A stretch of DNA of 64,000 bases, taken from Bremerella cremea (GTDB taxonomy: Bacteria; Planctomycetota; Planctomycetia; Pirellulales; Pirellulaceae). The translations under genes and the position numbers were made by a program. Positions 27,959 to 37,446 of the stretch are shown one piece after another. The stretch covers positions 62,001 to 126,000 of the forward strand of contig NZ_QPEX01000045.1 in the NCBI RefSeq assembly GCF_003335505.1. Reading direction: 5' to 3'. Within the stretch, counting starts at the first letter, position 1; the number at the start of each line of letters is the position of its first letter. The notes below the pieces were generated by a model that saw nothing but the letters and a program-made list of their open reading frames with translations, had not been told where the DNA came from and did no database searches.

Positions 27959-30357
27959 ACGATGCCTGGCGACAATTTGTTCGATGGGCTTTGGCCGACG
28001 ATAGTCCGGCGACGGACTCGACCATGGAAGTTACCTTGCAGTGGGCAGCTCCCTGGGCAGCTTGGGTCACGCTGGTCATTGTGATTGGGGCGATCGTCTT
28101 CTTCGGCTGGATCTATCGGCGGGAAAACCGGCAACGTGCCATCCCCAAATGGGTCGGCCTATTGATTAGCCGCCTGACGCTGGTGGGCATTGTGCTGTTC
28201 ATGCTGTATGGGTTGCAGCAGCAGCCGTTTCAAACCGATGCCCCGGACTTGGTAATTGCCCTAGATGACTCGCAAAGCATGTCTCATCTCGACACGCTTT
28301 CACCTGAGGAAGAATCGCTGGTCCGTTCACGCGTCGAAGCCGCGAATCTAGGCGAGCCCACCCGCTGGAACCAAGCCCGCACACTGCTGCTGGAAAACAA
28401 CGAGAAGCTCCTGCGAGAATTGCGTGAACGGTACAACGTACGAACCTATTGGATGGGCGAATCTGGCCGAGCACTATCCGTGCCAGACTACCAGTTCTCG
28501 GACCTGCTTCGCACCACCGATCCCCAAGGCCAGGTCAGCCGCTTGGGGACCAGCCTCACGCAAATTCTAGAACAACAACGAGGCCGCCCCACTGCCGCTG
28601 TCGTGATGCTTTCCGATGGCATCACCATCGAGGGCCCCAGTCTGACCGAAGCAGCTCAACAAGCCTCGCTCCGCGGCATCCCCATTTTCCCCATCGGCAT
28701 CGGAAGTCAGCAACTTACCCGCGAACTGAAAATCGAAGAGGTGGTCGTCGATCCGGTGGCGTTCGTGGGGGACATGCTCACGTTCGTTGTACGCGTATCC
28801 GCCCAAGGCATGCCGGGCGAGGTAGTCACCGTCTCGGTTGCCGACAAGCAAGACCCTAGCCGCATACTAGACGAAATTTCGCTCACCTTATCCGAGCAGC
28901 AGGTCACCCGCGAGCTTCGCTTACAATTCCGCCCGGAAGAAGTGGGCGAATTCGAGTTTCAGGTTCAAGCCCGAGGCAGCACGCCTGAGACAGACGACGA
29001 TCAAAACATCGTCCCTCGCAAAGTCAAAGTGCTCGATGCCACCATCAAAGTCCTCTACGTTCAAGCTTATCCTCGCTTCCAGTTCCGCTTCTTGAAAATG
29101 CTGCTCGAACGTCAACTCAAACGTAGCCCTGCCTCTGGGCAAGCAGAAAAAGCGTTCGCCCTGACCACCATTCTGCAAGACGCCGACCAAGCGTACGCCG
29201 ATCAAGACGAGACCGCCGAAGTTGCTTTTCCGGCAACGCGACAAGAACTGTTCGAGTACGACGTGGTGATCATCGGCGACGTCAACTCTGCCTTTCTCAG
29301 CCGCGAACAGCTACAGCACCTGCAAGACTTTGTCGAAGTCAAAGGGGGTGGTCTCATGTTTGTCGGTGGGCAATTCTTCCTCCCGTGGGATTATCGCTCG
29401 ACACCGCTGGAAGCGTTGTTCCCGTTTTCGTTGGATGACGTTCGCCAGGGTGATCCTGACCAGGCCTATGTCGATCCGGTTCGCGTGAGCCTTACGGAAT
29501 TGGGCCTGAACACGCTCCCGCTGCAAGTTACACCGCTGCCTGCGGAAACGATTTCCGCTTGGCGAGGCATGTCGCAAGTGTACTGGAACGTCCCCATCGA
29601 ACGGTTAAAGCCAGGTGCCCAAAGCTTGGCCAACGCCGACCAGCCCGATGGCTCCCAGCAACCACTCTTAACACAGCAGTTTATCGGTCGCGGGAAAGTC
29701 CTGTTCCTGGGTACCGACGATTTATGGCGGTGGGATTACCACGACGAATTCTGGATGCAATCAATCCGCTACTTGGCTCGCTCCAGCTTGCTCGATTCCG
29801 ACGGTGCGGTCGAACTGACCGTCGATCGCTCGACTTATCGCACCGGCGAATCAGCCACCGCGCGGGTCCGATTTCTCGACGAAAGCCAAGCCCCGCCTGA
29901 AGACGACGGCGTGCAGCTCACGCTCGAAAAGCCTGACGGGCGAACACGGACCATCACCATGAGCCGCATCGCCGGCAACCGCGACCTGTTCGAGGCCACC
30001 ATTCCTGGTCTGACCACCGGTGAGCATCGCCTCTGGATCGTACAGCCCCTCTTACGAGGGAACTCCGGAGAAACCAAACCACCCTCCACAGAATTCACGG
30101 TGGAACCGGTCGCAGGCGAAATGACTCGCTTAGATATGGATTTGCCGCAACTAAAACAAACTGCCACGATGACACGTGGTCAATATTTTTCATTTCTGGA
30201 AGCAGATTCGCTGTTAGATGTGCTTCCGAAAGGTAGACAGGTAAGAATTCAGACGTTACCCCCTGAACCGCTCTGGAATTCCTGGAAACTTGCCTTATTG
30301 TTCGTCACACTATTAATTGGTGAGTGGGTCGTGCGCAAACGCATGGGCTTGGTTTAA
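27955..30357 (+). CDS. VWA-domain membrane protein with GATase-like region
   Basis: 800 residues. Two N-terminal membrane helices (about 33-52, 61-84) are followed by a VWA domain with VIALDDSQSMSHL and AVVMLSDGITIEGPS. Next are a CARDB/beta-sandwich-like part (about 260-360), a class I glutamine-amidotransferase-like region (DVVIIGDVNSAFLSREQLQHL, VKGGGLMFVGGQ), a second beta part and a C-terminal helix just before VVRKRMGLV. The architecture parallels the preceding BatA-like gene, so the two may have arisen by duplication. The frame overlaps BatA by four bases. Confidence 0.85.
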   Translation: MNDAWRQFVRWALADDSPATDSTMEVTLQWAAPWAAWVTLVIVIGAIVFFGWIYRRENRQRAIPKWVGLLISRLTLVGIVLFMLYGLQQQPFQTDAPDLVIALDDSQSMSHLDTLSPEEESLVRSRVEAANLGEPTRWNQARTLLLENNEKLLRELRERYNVRTYWMGESGRALSVPDYQFSDLLRTTDPQGQVSRLGTSLTQILEQQRGRPTAAVVMLSDGITIEGPSLTEAAQQASLRGIPIFPIGIGSQQLTRELKIEEVVVDPVAFVGDMLTFVVRVSAQGMPGEVVTVSVADKQDPSRILDEISLTLSEQQVTRELRLQFRPEEVGEFEFQVQARGSTPETDDDQNIVPRKVKVLDATIKVLYVQAYPRFQFRFLKMLLERQLKRSPASGQAEKAFALTTILQDADQAYADQDETAEVAFPATRQELFEYDVVIIGDVNSAFLSREQLQHLQDFVEVKGGGLMFVGGQFFLPWDYRSTPLEALFPFSLDDVRQGDPDQAYVDPVRVSLTELGLNTLPLQVTPLPAETISAWRGMSQVYWNVPIERLKPGAQSLANADQPDGSQQPLLTQQFIGRGKVLFLGTDDLWRWDYHDEFWMQSIRYLARSSLLDSDGAVELTVDRSTYRTGESATARVRFLDESQAPPEDDGVQLTLEKPDGRTRTITMSRIAGNRDLFEATIPGLTTGEHRLWIVQPLLRGNSGETKPPSTEFTVEPVAGEMTRLDMDLPQLKQTATMTRGQYFSFLEADSLLDVLPKGRQVRIQTLPPEPLWNSWKLALLFVTLLIGEWVVRKRMGLV

Positions 30358-30379
30358 ATTTCGCAGAGGAAAAAAACGG

Positions 30380-33300
30380 ATGGCTTCCGACGCTGGCAAA
30401 TCGAACTCCCACAAGGTGCGCCACCTATTGGTCACCCGCGTGGAAGAAGCGCGCCAAGCGGTGATGCGCCGCGTTCGGCTGCGCGGCACTGCATGGGGCC
30501 TGTTTGCAGCGATCAGCTTTCTTTTAGCGATGGCTCTGTTTGATTACCTTCTGCGGCAAGACGATGTCGGCACGCGTTGGTTCCTCTCGCTGATCACCCT
30601 GGCCGGCCTGGCCTTCGCGTTTGTCTGGTGGACACTCCCGGCCTGGCAGTGGCATCCGTCGCTACAACAGATCGCCCAACGTATCGAACAATTCTTCCCC
30701 GAACTTCACGATAAGATCTCCAGCGCGCTTTTCTTTCTGCAACAAGACGAAGCGGATGCCGCTGGCAGTTCACCTTATTTTCGCCGTAAACATATCAGCG
30801 AGATGACCGACACGCTGAGCCATACCGATTTGTCGGTGGCGTTGAATCGGCAATTGGCCACGCGTTCGTTGTATGCTCTCGGCGGAGGTCTCTTCGTTCT
30901 GCTTACCGTGCTCGTGTTTTCTCCCCAAGCTTTTGGTACCGCACTGACACGCTTAGCCATGCCGTGGCGAACGGTCGAGTGGCCGCGTGTGAATGACTTG
31001 GCGGTGGTCGATCCCCCTGAGGTCGTTCCGCTAGGTGGCCGCGCGATGTTCGAGGTTGAAGACCTCAATCAAAAACTACCGGAACTGGTCGAGCTCCAAA
31101 TTCGGTACGAACCGAACGGTCGCCCGTTAACCTACCCCATGCAGTTTGACTTCCCCTCTGAGCGGATGGTCTATCAATTGGAAGGAATCCAAAGACCGTT
31201 TGAATTCCGCGTTCAAGGAGGCGACGACAACACCATGGCTTGGCAGCCGGTCGATGTCGTTAAGCCACCGAAGTTTTCCGACGTTCAAATCACGCTGGTT
31301 CCTCCTGCTTATACGCGGTGGCTCCCCAGTGAATCACCGCGTTCGATTATCGCCTTGGCTGGCACCTCGCTTCAGCTCTTCGGCAAGGTCGATCAGAAGA
31401 TCGACGAGGCGCGGTTTGTGTTTGAGGCTTCGGGCGAAACCGAAACGTTCCCCCTGGAAATCGGTGAGGATCGCCTTTCTTTCATGACGAAGTCTGCTAC
31501 CGAATCAACCGCTACTCCGGTCGGACCAGTTCTAACGGCCAGTGGCAACTATTGGGTGGAAGTCACCGTCGAGTCTGGCCTTAAGAAAGCAGAAGGGCAA
31601 CGTTATCCGGTCCGCGTTATTCAAGACAAAGCTCCGATAGTGTCGTGGGTCGAACCCCAGCGGAACATGACGCTTACCCCCAAAGCATTGCTCGATCTCT
31701 CGGCCAGTGTGCGCGACGACCTCAAGACCGAGTCGATCAAGCTTGCCCTGCGTAAACCAGCCGACAACACGTTGGTCTTGGAAGACAACCTATACACAGG
31801 CCCGACCGATCGCCCGTTGGTATCAGCCCCAACCAACTTGGCCATGGGACAAGCAGAAGAGCAATTGGTTGAATATCCGCTTGATTTGTCCCAACTGAAC
31901 AACCTAGCCCCCGGCATGGTATTAGAACTGGTCGTGACCGCCAGCGACTATCGTCCCCAAATCGGCAACAGCCTGCCACGTCTCATCACGATCATCTCCG
32001 ACGAACAACTCGATCAACGGGTGAATCGTCAGCAGCGCGACATCATTTCCAAAATCGCCGAAGCCCGGCGTTTACAACAAGATGCACGCCAACAAACACG
32101 CAGCGTCGAGATTGAACTGGAAGAAGGAGCCCCGCTAGGCCCTGCCGAAATGGCCAATTTGCAAAATGGTGAACAAAACCAGAAGAGCGTCCGCGACAAA
32201 CTGGTCGCCGGTGAAGAAAGTGCCGCCGCGAAGATCGATTCGTTGTTGAACGAACTCGAACAAAACCGCCAACACGATCACGACGCCGCTGGTTTGCTGC
32301 GGGAACTGAAAGAGAAAATCGAAGCAATCGCCAACTCGGATCTGAATCCGATTGAATCGGAATTAACACAATTACGCCGCAACGCTTCACGTTCTCAATC
32401 ACCAGGCAACGATCGCCAAGAGAACGGCGATCCGCAGCAACCCTCGCCAGACGGTTCCCCCGATGCCGACAAACCAACGGAAGACGCCCCCCCAGCCGAG
32501 CAGCAGGAAGCCCAACAACAGCTCCAAGAAATTGGCCAACGACAAGAGAAAGTCGCCGGGCAATTGCAAGATTGGCAGAATGACCTGAACAAGTGGGATA
32601 CCTTCCGCCGCTTTGCCCTTGATGTTCGTGACCTGGCCAACCGCCAAGCCGAACTCTCGCGAAACGTTCAATCAAAGCAAGGAGAAACCCTCGGCCAGGA
32701 AGTCGACCAGATGACGCCTGAGCAGCGAGCTTCGCTCAAGCAAATGGGGGAACAGCAAACCAACTTAGCCAGCGAAATGGACCGCATCCAAGCGCGTATG
32801 CGAGACATGCTGCAAAACAATCCCGAGAACGAAGACGTCGCCAACACGCTGCAAGACGCGATCACCGAAAACCGAGACGCGGCCGTCTCGCAGCGAATGC
32901 GCCAAGCTGGTCAGCGAATCGAACAAAACCAGCTTGCCACTGCCAAAGACTCGCAAGAGCAAGTCGAAAAGTCACTGCAAGACGTTCTCGATACGCTGCA
33001 AAATCGTCGCGAAACAGACAAAAAAGAACTACTTCGCAAATTGGATGAAGCTCAACAAGACCTGCAACAATTGAAAAAGCAGCAGAAAGAACTAAAAACC
33101 AAAGCTCAAGAATCCCAGCAACAGAACCCGTCTGATTCAGCCGGGCAAAAGGGGCAACAACAAACGCAGCAACAAAAACTGGAGCAGTTGGCCGCCCAGG
33201 CGAAACAGCTGCAACAACAAGCCGAACAATTGGCCCGCAAGCTAGAACGGCTATCAGCCAAGAGTGCCGCTCAAAAGCTGCGCGACGCGGCCCAGCGTTT

Positions 33301-34156
33301 GGAAGATGCCGCACAACAAGCCCAGAACATGGACCAAGGGCAACTGGAAGAGCAAATCGAGCAAGCTCAACAAGATCTCGAACAGGCCGAGCAGGAACTC
33401 GAAAAGCAGAAGGAAAAGCTCGAGCAAGACCTGGCCCAGGAAATGGCCGCTAAGCTGAAGCAATCGATCGAACTGCTCATCATTCGCCAGGAACGAATCC
33501 GGGACGAAATGGTTCGCCTGCACGAACTGCAACTCGCCGAGGGAGACCTCACCTCAGCCCAAAGCCAAACCTTAGCGGGACTCTCAATCGAACAGGCCAC
33601 CCTGACCGACGAAATTCGCTCGTTTGCCGATGCGATTGCCAAGGCCGAGGTGTATCATCTTTCGCTACAACTTTCAGCCGAAGTCACGACCGACCTAGCC
33701 CGTCTGCTAGACTCCGGTAAGCTCGACCCTTCGATGATTGCCCTGGCCGATGAAGCGGTCGACCGTTTGCGACAATTGGTGGCAGCATTAGAGGAAGAAC
33801 AAAAACAACAGCAACAAGCGCAGCAAGAGCAACAGCCGGGGCAAGACCAACAACAACAGCAACCCGGTGGCAGCCAAGATGGCATCAGCCAAACGGCCCA
33901 GTTGCGGCTGCTGAAGTTAATGCAAGAGTCGCTCAAAGCACGCACGAAAAAGTTAGGGGAAGAAATCGCCGCCGATCCGCAGCAAGCCAATCCGAACAAG
34001 CTGGCACGACTCGCTGCAGAACAAGGACGCCTATCCGAGTTGACCTTAAACCTCATCAAGACCACCGAAGAGGAGTTGTTCGATCCTGACAAGCTTCCCG
34101 AGATCGAACCGACCAATCCGGAAGAAGACACGCCAGAGGTGCCCGATGCCGAGTAA
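30380..34156 (+). CDS. Giant membrane-anchored coiled-coil protein (DUF4175-like)
   Basis: 1258 residues from the ATG at 30380, with AGAGGA 9 bases upstream; the frame is open a little further back. Three membrane helices lie near the N-terminus (about 40-60, 70-90, 170-190). Residues about 200-540 look beta-rich and extracytoplasmic. From about 560 to the end the protein is almost entirely helical, Gln/Glu/Lys-rich coiled coil, with runs such as QQKELKTKAQESQQQ. It resembles DUF4175 proteins that accompany MoxR/VWA genes. The composition suggests a long periplasmic rod. It overlaps the next gene by 11 bases. Confidence 0.82.
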   Translation: MASDAGKSNSHKVRHLLVTRVEEARQAVMRRVRLRGTAWGLFAAISFLLAMALFDYLLRQDDVGTRWFLSLITLAGLAFAFVWWTLPAWQWHPSLQQIAQRIEQFFPELHDKISSALFFLQQDEADAAGSSPYFRRKHISEMTDTLSHTDLSVALNRQLATRSLYALGGGLFVLLTVLVFSPQAFGTALTRLAMPWRTVEWPRVNDLAVVDPPEVVPLGGRAMFEVEDLNQKLPELVELQIRYEPNGRPLTYPMQFDFPSERMVYQLEGIQRPFEFRVQGGDDNTMAWQPVDVVKPPKFSDVQITLVPPAYTRWLPSESPRSIIALAGTSLQLFGKVDQKIDEARFVFEASGETETFPLEIGEDRLSFMTKSATESTATPVGPVLTASGNYWVEVTVESGLKKAEGQRYPVRVIQDKAPIVSWVEPQRNMTLTPKALLDLSASVRDDLKTESIKLALRKPADNTLVLEDNLYTGPTDRPLVSAPTNLAMGQAEEQLVEYPLDLSQLNNLAPGMVLELVVTASDYRPQIGNSLPRLITIISDEQLDQRVNRQQRDIISKIAEARRLQQDARQQTRSVEIELEEGAPLGPAEMANLQNGEQNQKSVRDKLVAGEESAAAKIDSLLNELEQNRQHDHDAAGLLRELKEKIEAIANSDLNPIESELTQLRRNASRSQSPGNDRQENGDPQQPSPDGSPDADKPTEDAPPAEQQEAQQQLQEIGQRQEKVAGQLQDWQNDLNKWDTFRRFALDVRDLANRQAELSRNVQSKQGETLGQEVDQMTPEQRASLKQMGEQQTNLASEMDRIQARMRDMLQNNPENEDVANTLQDAITENRDAAVSQRMRQAGQRIEQNQLATAKDSQEQVEKSLQDVLDTLQNRRETDKKELLRKLDEAQQDLQQLKKQQKELKTKAQESQQQNPSDSAGQKGQQQTQQQKLEQLAAQAKQLQQQAEQLARKLERLSAKSAAQKLRDAAQRLEDAAQQAQNMDQGQLEEQIEQAQQDLEQAEQELEKQKEKLEQDLAQEMAAKLKQSIELLIIRQERIRDEMVRLHELQLAEGDLTSAQSQTLAGLSIEQATLTDEIRSFADAIAKAEVYHLSLQLSAEVTTDLARLLDSGKLDPSMIALADEAVDRLRQLVAALEEEQKQQQQAQQEQQPGQDQQQQQPGGSQDGISQTAQLRLLKLMQESLKARTKKLGEEIAADPQQANPNKLARLAAEQGRLSELTLNLIKTTEEELFDPDKLPEIEPTNPEEDTPEVPDAE

Positions 34157-35060
34157 ACCGCTCATCTTGCTGTCACTAATTACGGTGGGGCTTTTGGCTG
34201 TAGGTGGCGGGATCGCCCCTAGTCAAGTCACCGCCCAAGAAAGTGACCCTGCCGATCCCAGCATGTCTTCGTTGGACCAGGAACTTTTTAACGACCTGGG
34301 CAGCGACCTATTCGACGACCTCAACCTTCCCGCCGAAGCGAAAGAGGCTCCGAAAAGCACGCAGCCACCATCGCAAGAAAAGCCTCCGGCAGGGCAGCCT
34401 GACCCCAGCGACGACGCTGCCGAAGGGGCTCGTGGTTTTGGTGCCGACCCTTCCGCCAAAGCGACCTCCGGCGACCCTCTTTCCAAAATCGGCGGTTTGA
34501 TGCGCGAAGTCCAGCAACGCATCGCCGAAGGCCAGGCCGAACAACAAACCGTGGCGATGCAGCAAGAGATCATCGAAGAAATCAACAAGCTGCTGGAACA
34601 ACAGCAGCAGCAACAAAATCAAAAGAATAACTCCCAGCAACAACAAAACCAGAACCAAGAGCAGCAACAACAGAATCAGCAGCAAAACCAGCAACAATCG
34701 CAGCAGGGGCAACAGCAGTCCTCTGATCAATCGCAGCAATCAGGGCAGCAACAGTCGCAGCAGCAAAATCAGCAACAATCAGGGCAGCCATCCTCTGGCA
34801 GCGATTCCCAGCCCAGCGAGTCGCAGATGCAGCAGGGAAAGCAAGCCCAAGAGGGGCAAGACAGTTCCGACCAACTACGCAACGAAGCCGTGCTGGCCAT
34901 TTCACCAGAAGAACAAGATGCCCTGATCAAGAAGGCTTGGGGAAACTTGCCACCCCATCTCCGTAAGCAGATCTCGAACACCTCAATGGAACGTTTTCTG
35001 CCCAAGTACGAACGCCTTACCCAGGAATACTTTCGCAAGTTGGCGGAAGTCGAACCTTAG
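34146..35060 (+). CDS. Secreted poly-glutamine protein
   Basis: 304 residues with a signal peptide ending VTA. An acidic N-terminal part (LDQELFNDLGSDLFDDLN) is followed by a Pro/Ala-rich linker, a helix (about 115-155, MREVQQRIAEGQAEQQTVAMQQ) and then a long tract (about 155-235) of almost only Gln, Asn and Ser. A short conserved-looking end follows: KKAWGNLPPHLRKQISNTSMERFLPKYE (written as residues about 263-290). That end resembles the C-terminus of other MoxR-cluster proteins in planctomycetes. The low complexity makes homology calls unreliable. It overlaps the giant coiled-coil gene, so the two are co-translated. Confidence 0.8.
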   Translation: MPSKPLILLSLITVGLLAVGGGIAPSQVTAQESDPADPSMSSLDQELFNDLGSDLFDDLNLPAEAKEAPKSTQPPSQEKPPAGQPDPSDDAAEGARGFGADPSAKATSGDPLSKIGGLMREVQQRIAEGQAEQQTVAMQQEIIEEINKLLEQQQQQQNQKNNSQQQQNQNQEQQQQNQQQNQQQSQQGQQQSSDQSQQSGQQQSQQQNQQQSGQPSSGSDSQPSESQMQQGKQAQEGQDSSDQLRNEAVLAISPEEQDALIKKAWGNLPPHLRKQISNTSMERFLPKYERLTQEYFRKLAEVEP

Positions 35061-35077
35061 AAAAGCAACGACGTCCC

Positions 35078-36145
35078 ATGAAATCCTTTTCCCGTAGAAC
35101 AATGCTTCAATCTGCCCTGGCAACGGCGGCCGGCTGTGGGATCGGTTCGTTGCTGCCGGCCCAGGATTGGCGTGGCACATCGCGCAGAGGCTCGCGCGGA
35201 CTAATTACGCAAGACATCCAAGCGACCATCGATAACGGTTTGCAGTACCTGGCCCAACGCCAAACCTCGGTGGGCGATTTACGAGGCGCGTTTGGCAACG
35301 ACGGCTATCGAGCCAACACGGCCGTGGTTGGCCTGGCAGGCTTGGCGTTCATGGCCTCAGGCAGTTCCCCTAACCGGGGACCGTACGGAGCGAATATTTC
35401 GTCCTGTGTCGATTACCTGTTGGCTAACACGCAAAGTGGCGGTTTCGTCGCGGTACCGAATGCCCGCACGCATGGCCCCATGTATGGGCACGGCTTCGCC
35501 ACGTTGTTTCTGGCAGAAGTCTACGGCATGACCGGGAACCCTGAACTGCGCGACACCCTCCGAGCCGCTATCAAGTTGATTGTCGACACCCAAAACGCCG
35601 ATGGTGGCTGGCGTTATCAACCGGTGCGGAGCGAAGCCGATATCTCGGTTACCGTTTGTCAAATGATGGCCCTCCGAGCGGCCCGCAACGCTGGCATTTA
35701 TGTTCCTAACGAAACCGTCGACCGCTGTGTAAGTTACGTTACCCGCAGCCAAAATGCCGACGGCGGTTTCAGCTATATGCTTAGCGGGGGACCAAGTGCT
35801 TTCCCTCGTTCAGCCGCAGGGGTCGTCGCGCTCTACAGTGCCGGTATGTACGAAGGGGAAGTCATCGAACGTGCCCTCCTTTACCTAGAAGACAACTTGC
35901 CGCATGAAAGCACATTCCGCGGCAACAATCATTTCTTCTACGGGCAATACTATGCTGCCCAAGCGTTCTGGCAGGTCGGTACGCAGCGTTGGGAACAATA
36001 TTACCGCACCATTCGCCAAGTCCTCCAAGATCGCCAAACAACTCAGGGGTTCTGGACCGACTTTATCTGCCCCGAATACGGCACCGCGATGGCCTGCATC
36101 GTCTTGCAACTTCCGAACAACTATTTGCCTATTTTTCAGAAGTGA
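35078..36145 (+). CDS. Tat-exported terpenoid-cyclase-like (alpha/alpha toroid) protein
   Basis: 355 residues. The N-terminus has a twin-arginine signal: SRRTMLQSALATAAGCGIGS. The rest is an alpha/alpha toroid of prenyltransferase/squalene-cyclase repeats with QW-like motifs: NADGGWRYQP, NADGGFSYML. The Asp-rich catalytic motif of squalene-hopene cyclase (DxDD) is not visible, so a non-enzymatic, complement-like binding role is more likely than cyclisation. It overlaps the next ORF by one base (TGATG). It belongs to the MoxR cluster by spacing (17 bases). Confidence 0.85.
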   Translation: MKSFSRRTMLQSALATAAGCGIGSLLPAQDWRGTSRRGSRGLITQDIQATIDNGLQYLAQRQTSVGDLRGAFGNDGYRANTAVVGLAGLAFMASGSSPNRGPYGANISSCVDYLLANTQSGGFVAVPNARTHGPMYGHGFATLFLAEVYGMTGNPELRDTLRAAIKLIVDTQNADGGWRYQPVRSEADISVTVCQMMALRAARNAGIYVPNETVDRCVSYVTRSQNADGGFSYMLSGGPSAFPRSAAGVVALYSAGMYEGEVIERALLYLEDNLPHESTFRGNNHFFYGQYYAAQAFWQVGTQRWEQYYRTIRQVLQDRQTTQGFWTDFICPEYGTAMACIVLQLPNNYLPIFQK

Positions 36146-37362
36146 TGCAATTTTCCGTGTCTGTTTTCCGCTTTGCCAGTTTTGTTTTGCTGATCGGCCT
36201 GGCTTCGCCTTGCTTGGCTCAGTCGGCATTGACCAGCCAGATCCAGACGATCGGCCAACCTGAACGTACGGTGTCGCTCAACGAGTTTCCCCTTTCCGGA
36301 CAATGGACCGGGCCGGGACAGAATATCGACGTTTCTCAGATAGTGCGGTTTGGCAATCCAGGGCTGATCAAAGAAGACAGTGTCGTCGCGTTGGAAGACG
36401 GCTCGTATTTCGCCGCCAAAGAACTACGAACCGAAGGGGTAACATTGCATGCCTACTGCCAGTTGTGGGACGAAATGCAAGTTCCCTTGCGCCCGCTCCG
36501 AGGTATCTTACTAAGGGCGCATCTCGATCCAGACCAAACACGCCAATCGCTCGATCGCATTCACAACTACCAAGGATCGCACGATCGCCTGTTGCTTTCC
36601 AACGGCGACTACATCGACGGCACGTTCCGTAACCTCTCGGCGCTGAAGGTAGAGTTTCAAGTTGGCGAGAAATCGCTGGAACTCGATCGCCGCCGGATCG
36701 AAGAGATTTACTTCGCACAAACGAGTGCGACGTCCGCGCCCCCGCAGCAAGGGGTTTGGATTGGGTTCCGCGATGGCAGCATGTTCCTGGCCCAAAATAT
36801 CCGCCTCGCTGACGACCGCGTTACCCTGCAAATGCGTAGCGGTTTCGCACTGCGTTCTTCGGCGTTAGAAAACGCCTATGCGTACATGGTTTATTTGCGT
36901 CCCCTTGGCAACGATGTACGGTACCTTTCCGATTTAGACGCAATCGGCTTCAAAACTCTGGGCTTTCTGGCCCCTAGTTGGGAATACAAAAAAGACCGTA
37001 ACATTCTCGGCGGCACGCTCAAGTCTGACGGTTATATCAGCCAGAAAGGAATCGGGCTGCATGCAACCGCTCGGTTAGCCTACCGGGTCGAAGCAAGCGA
37101 TGCTCGCTTCAAAGCCAAAGTCGGCATCGACGACGACACCGACGGCGCTGGCAGTGTGGTCTTCAAAGTTTACGTCAGCGAGACCGGCAGCCAATGGAAA
37201 CCAGTCTTTGAAAGCCCAATCGTCCGTGGTGGAGACTTGCCCGTCGACGTCGATGTGCCCGTGAAAGGGATGAAGGGGATCGCCTTGGTGGTCGAGTTCG
37301 CCGATGGGGCCGATGTCCTAGATCATGCCAACTGGTTCGATGCCCGCTTTGAACCAGAGTAG
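36145..37362 (+). CDS. Secreted NPCBM-domain protein
   Basis: 405 residues. The start is the ATG at 36145, which overlaps the stop of the preceding gene by one base; the frame is open further upstream but without a signal peptide. The signal peptide ends CLAQ. Residues about 290-405 are an NPCBM/NEW2 carbohydrate-binding-like beta sandwich: NILGGTLKSDGYISQKGIGLHA, then KAKVGIDDDTDGAGSVVFKVY. The first part is of unknown fold. It is the last gene of the MoxR cluster; a bidirectional terminator follows. Confidence 0.85.
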   Translation: MQFSVSVFRFASFVLLIGLASPCLAQSALTSQIQTIGQPERTVSLNEFPLSGQWTGPGQNIDVSQIVRFGNPGLIKEDSVVALEDGSYFAAKELRTEGVTLHAYCQLWDEMQVPLRPLRGILLRAHLDPDQTRQSLDRIHNYQGSHDRLLLSNGDYIDGTFRNLSALKVEFQVGEKSLELDRRRIEEIYFAQTSATSAPPQQGVWIGFRDGSMFLAQNIRLADDRVTLQMRSGFALRSSALENAYAYMVYLRPLGNDVRYLSDLDAIGFKTLGFLAPSWEYKKDRNILGGTLKSDGYISQKGIGLHATARLAYRVEASDARFKAKVGIDDDTDGAGSVVFKVYVSETGSQWKPVFESPIVRGGDLPVDVDVPVKGMKGIALVVEFADGADVLDHANWFDARFEPE

Positions 37363-37387
37363 GGCAGGGGAGAGCCTCCTTCGAAAC

Positions 37388-37434
37388 AAAAAAGCGGCGG
37401 AAGCAAAGCCTGCTTTCCGCCGCCCATTGTTTTT
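37388..37434. terminator. Bidirectional terminator between convergent genes
   Basis: GCGGCGGAAGC (37394-37404) pairs with GCTTTCCGCCGC (37412-37423) with one bulged base around a 7-base loop. Six A precede it (a T-run for the minus-strand apgM transcript) and a run of five T follows at 37430-37434, seven bases after the stem. It serves both the NPCBM gene (+) and apgM (-). Confidence 0.85.
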
Positions 37435-37446
37435 CGCCAAGGGAGC

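Noticed and set aside
34590-34790. Repetitive CAG/CAA tract that might be taken for a repeat array or CRISPR
   Set aside because: It is in frame within a secreted Gln-rich protein, has no regular repeat-spacer pattern and no cas genes nearby.
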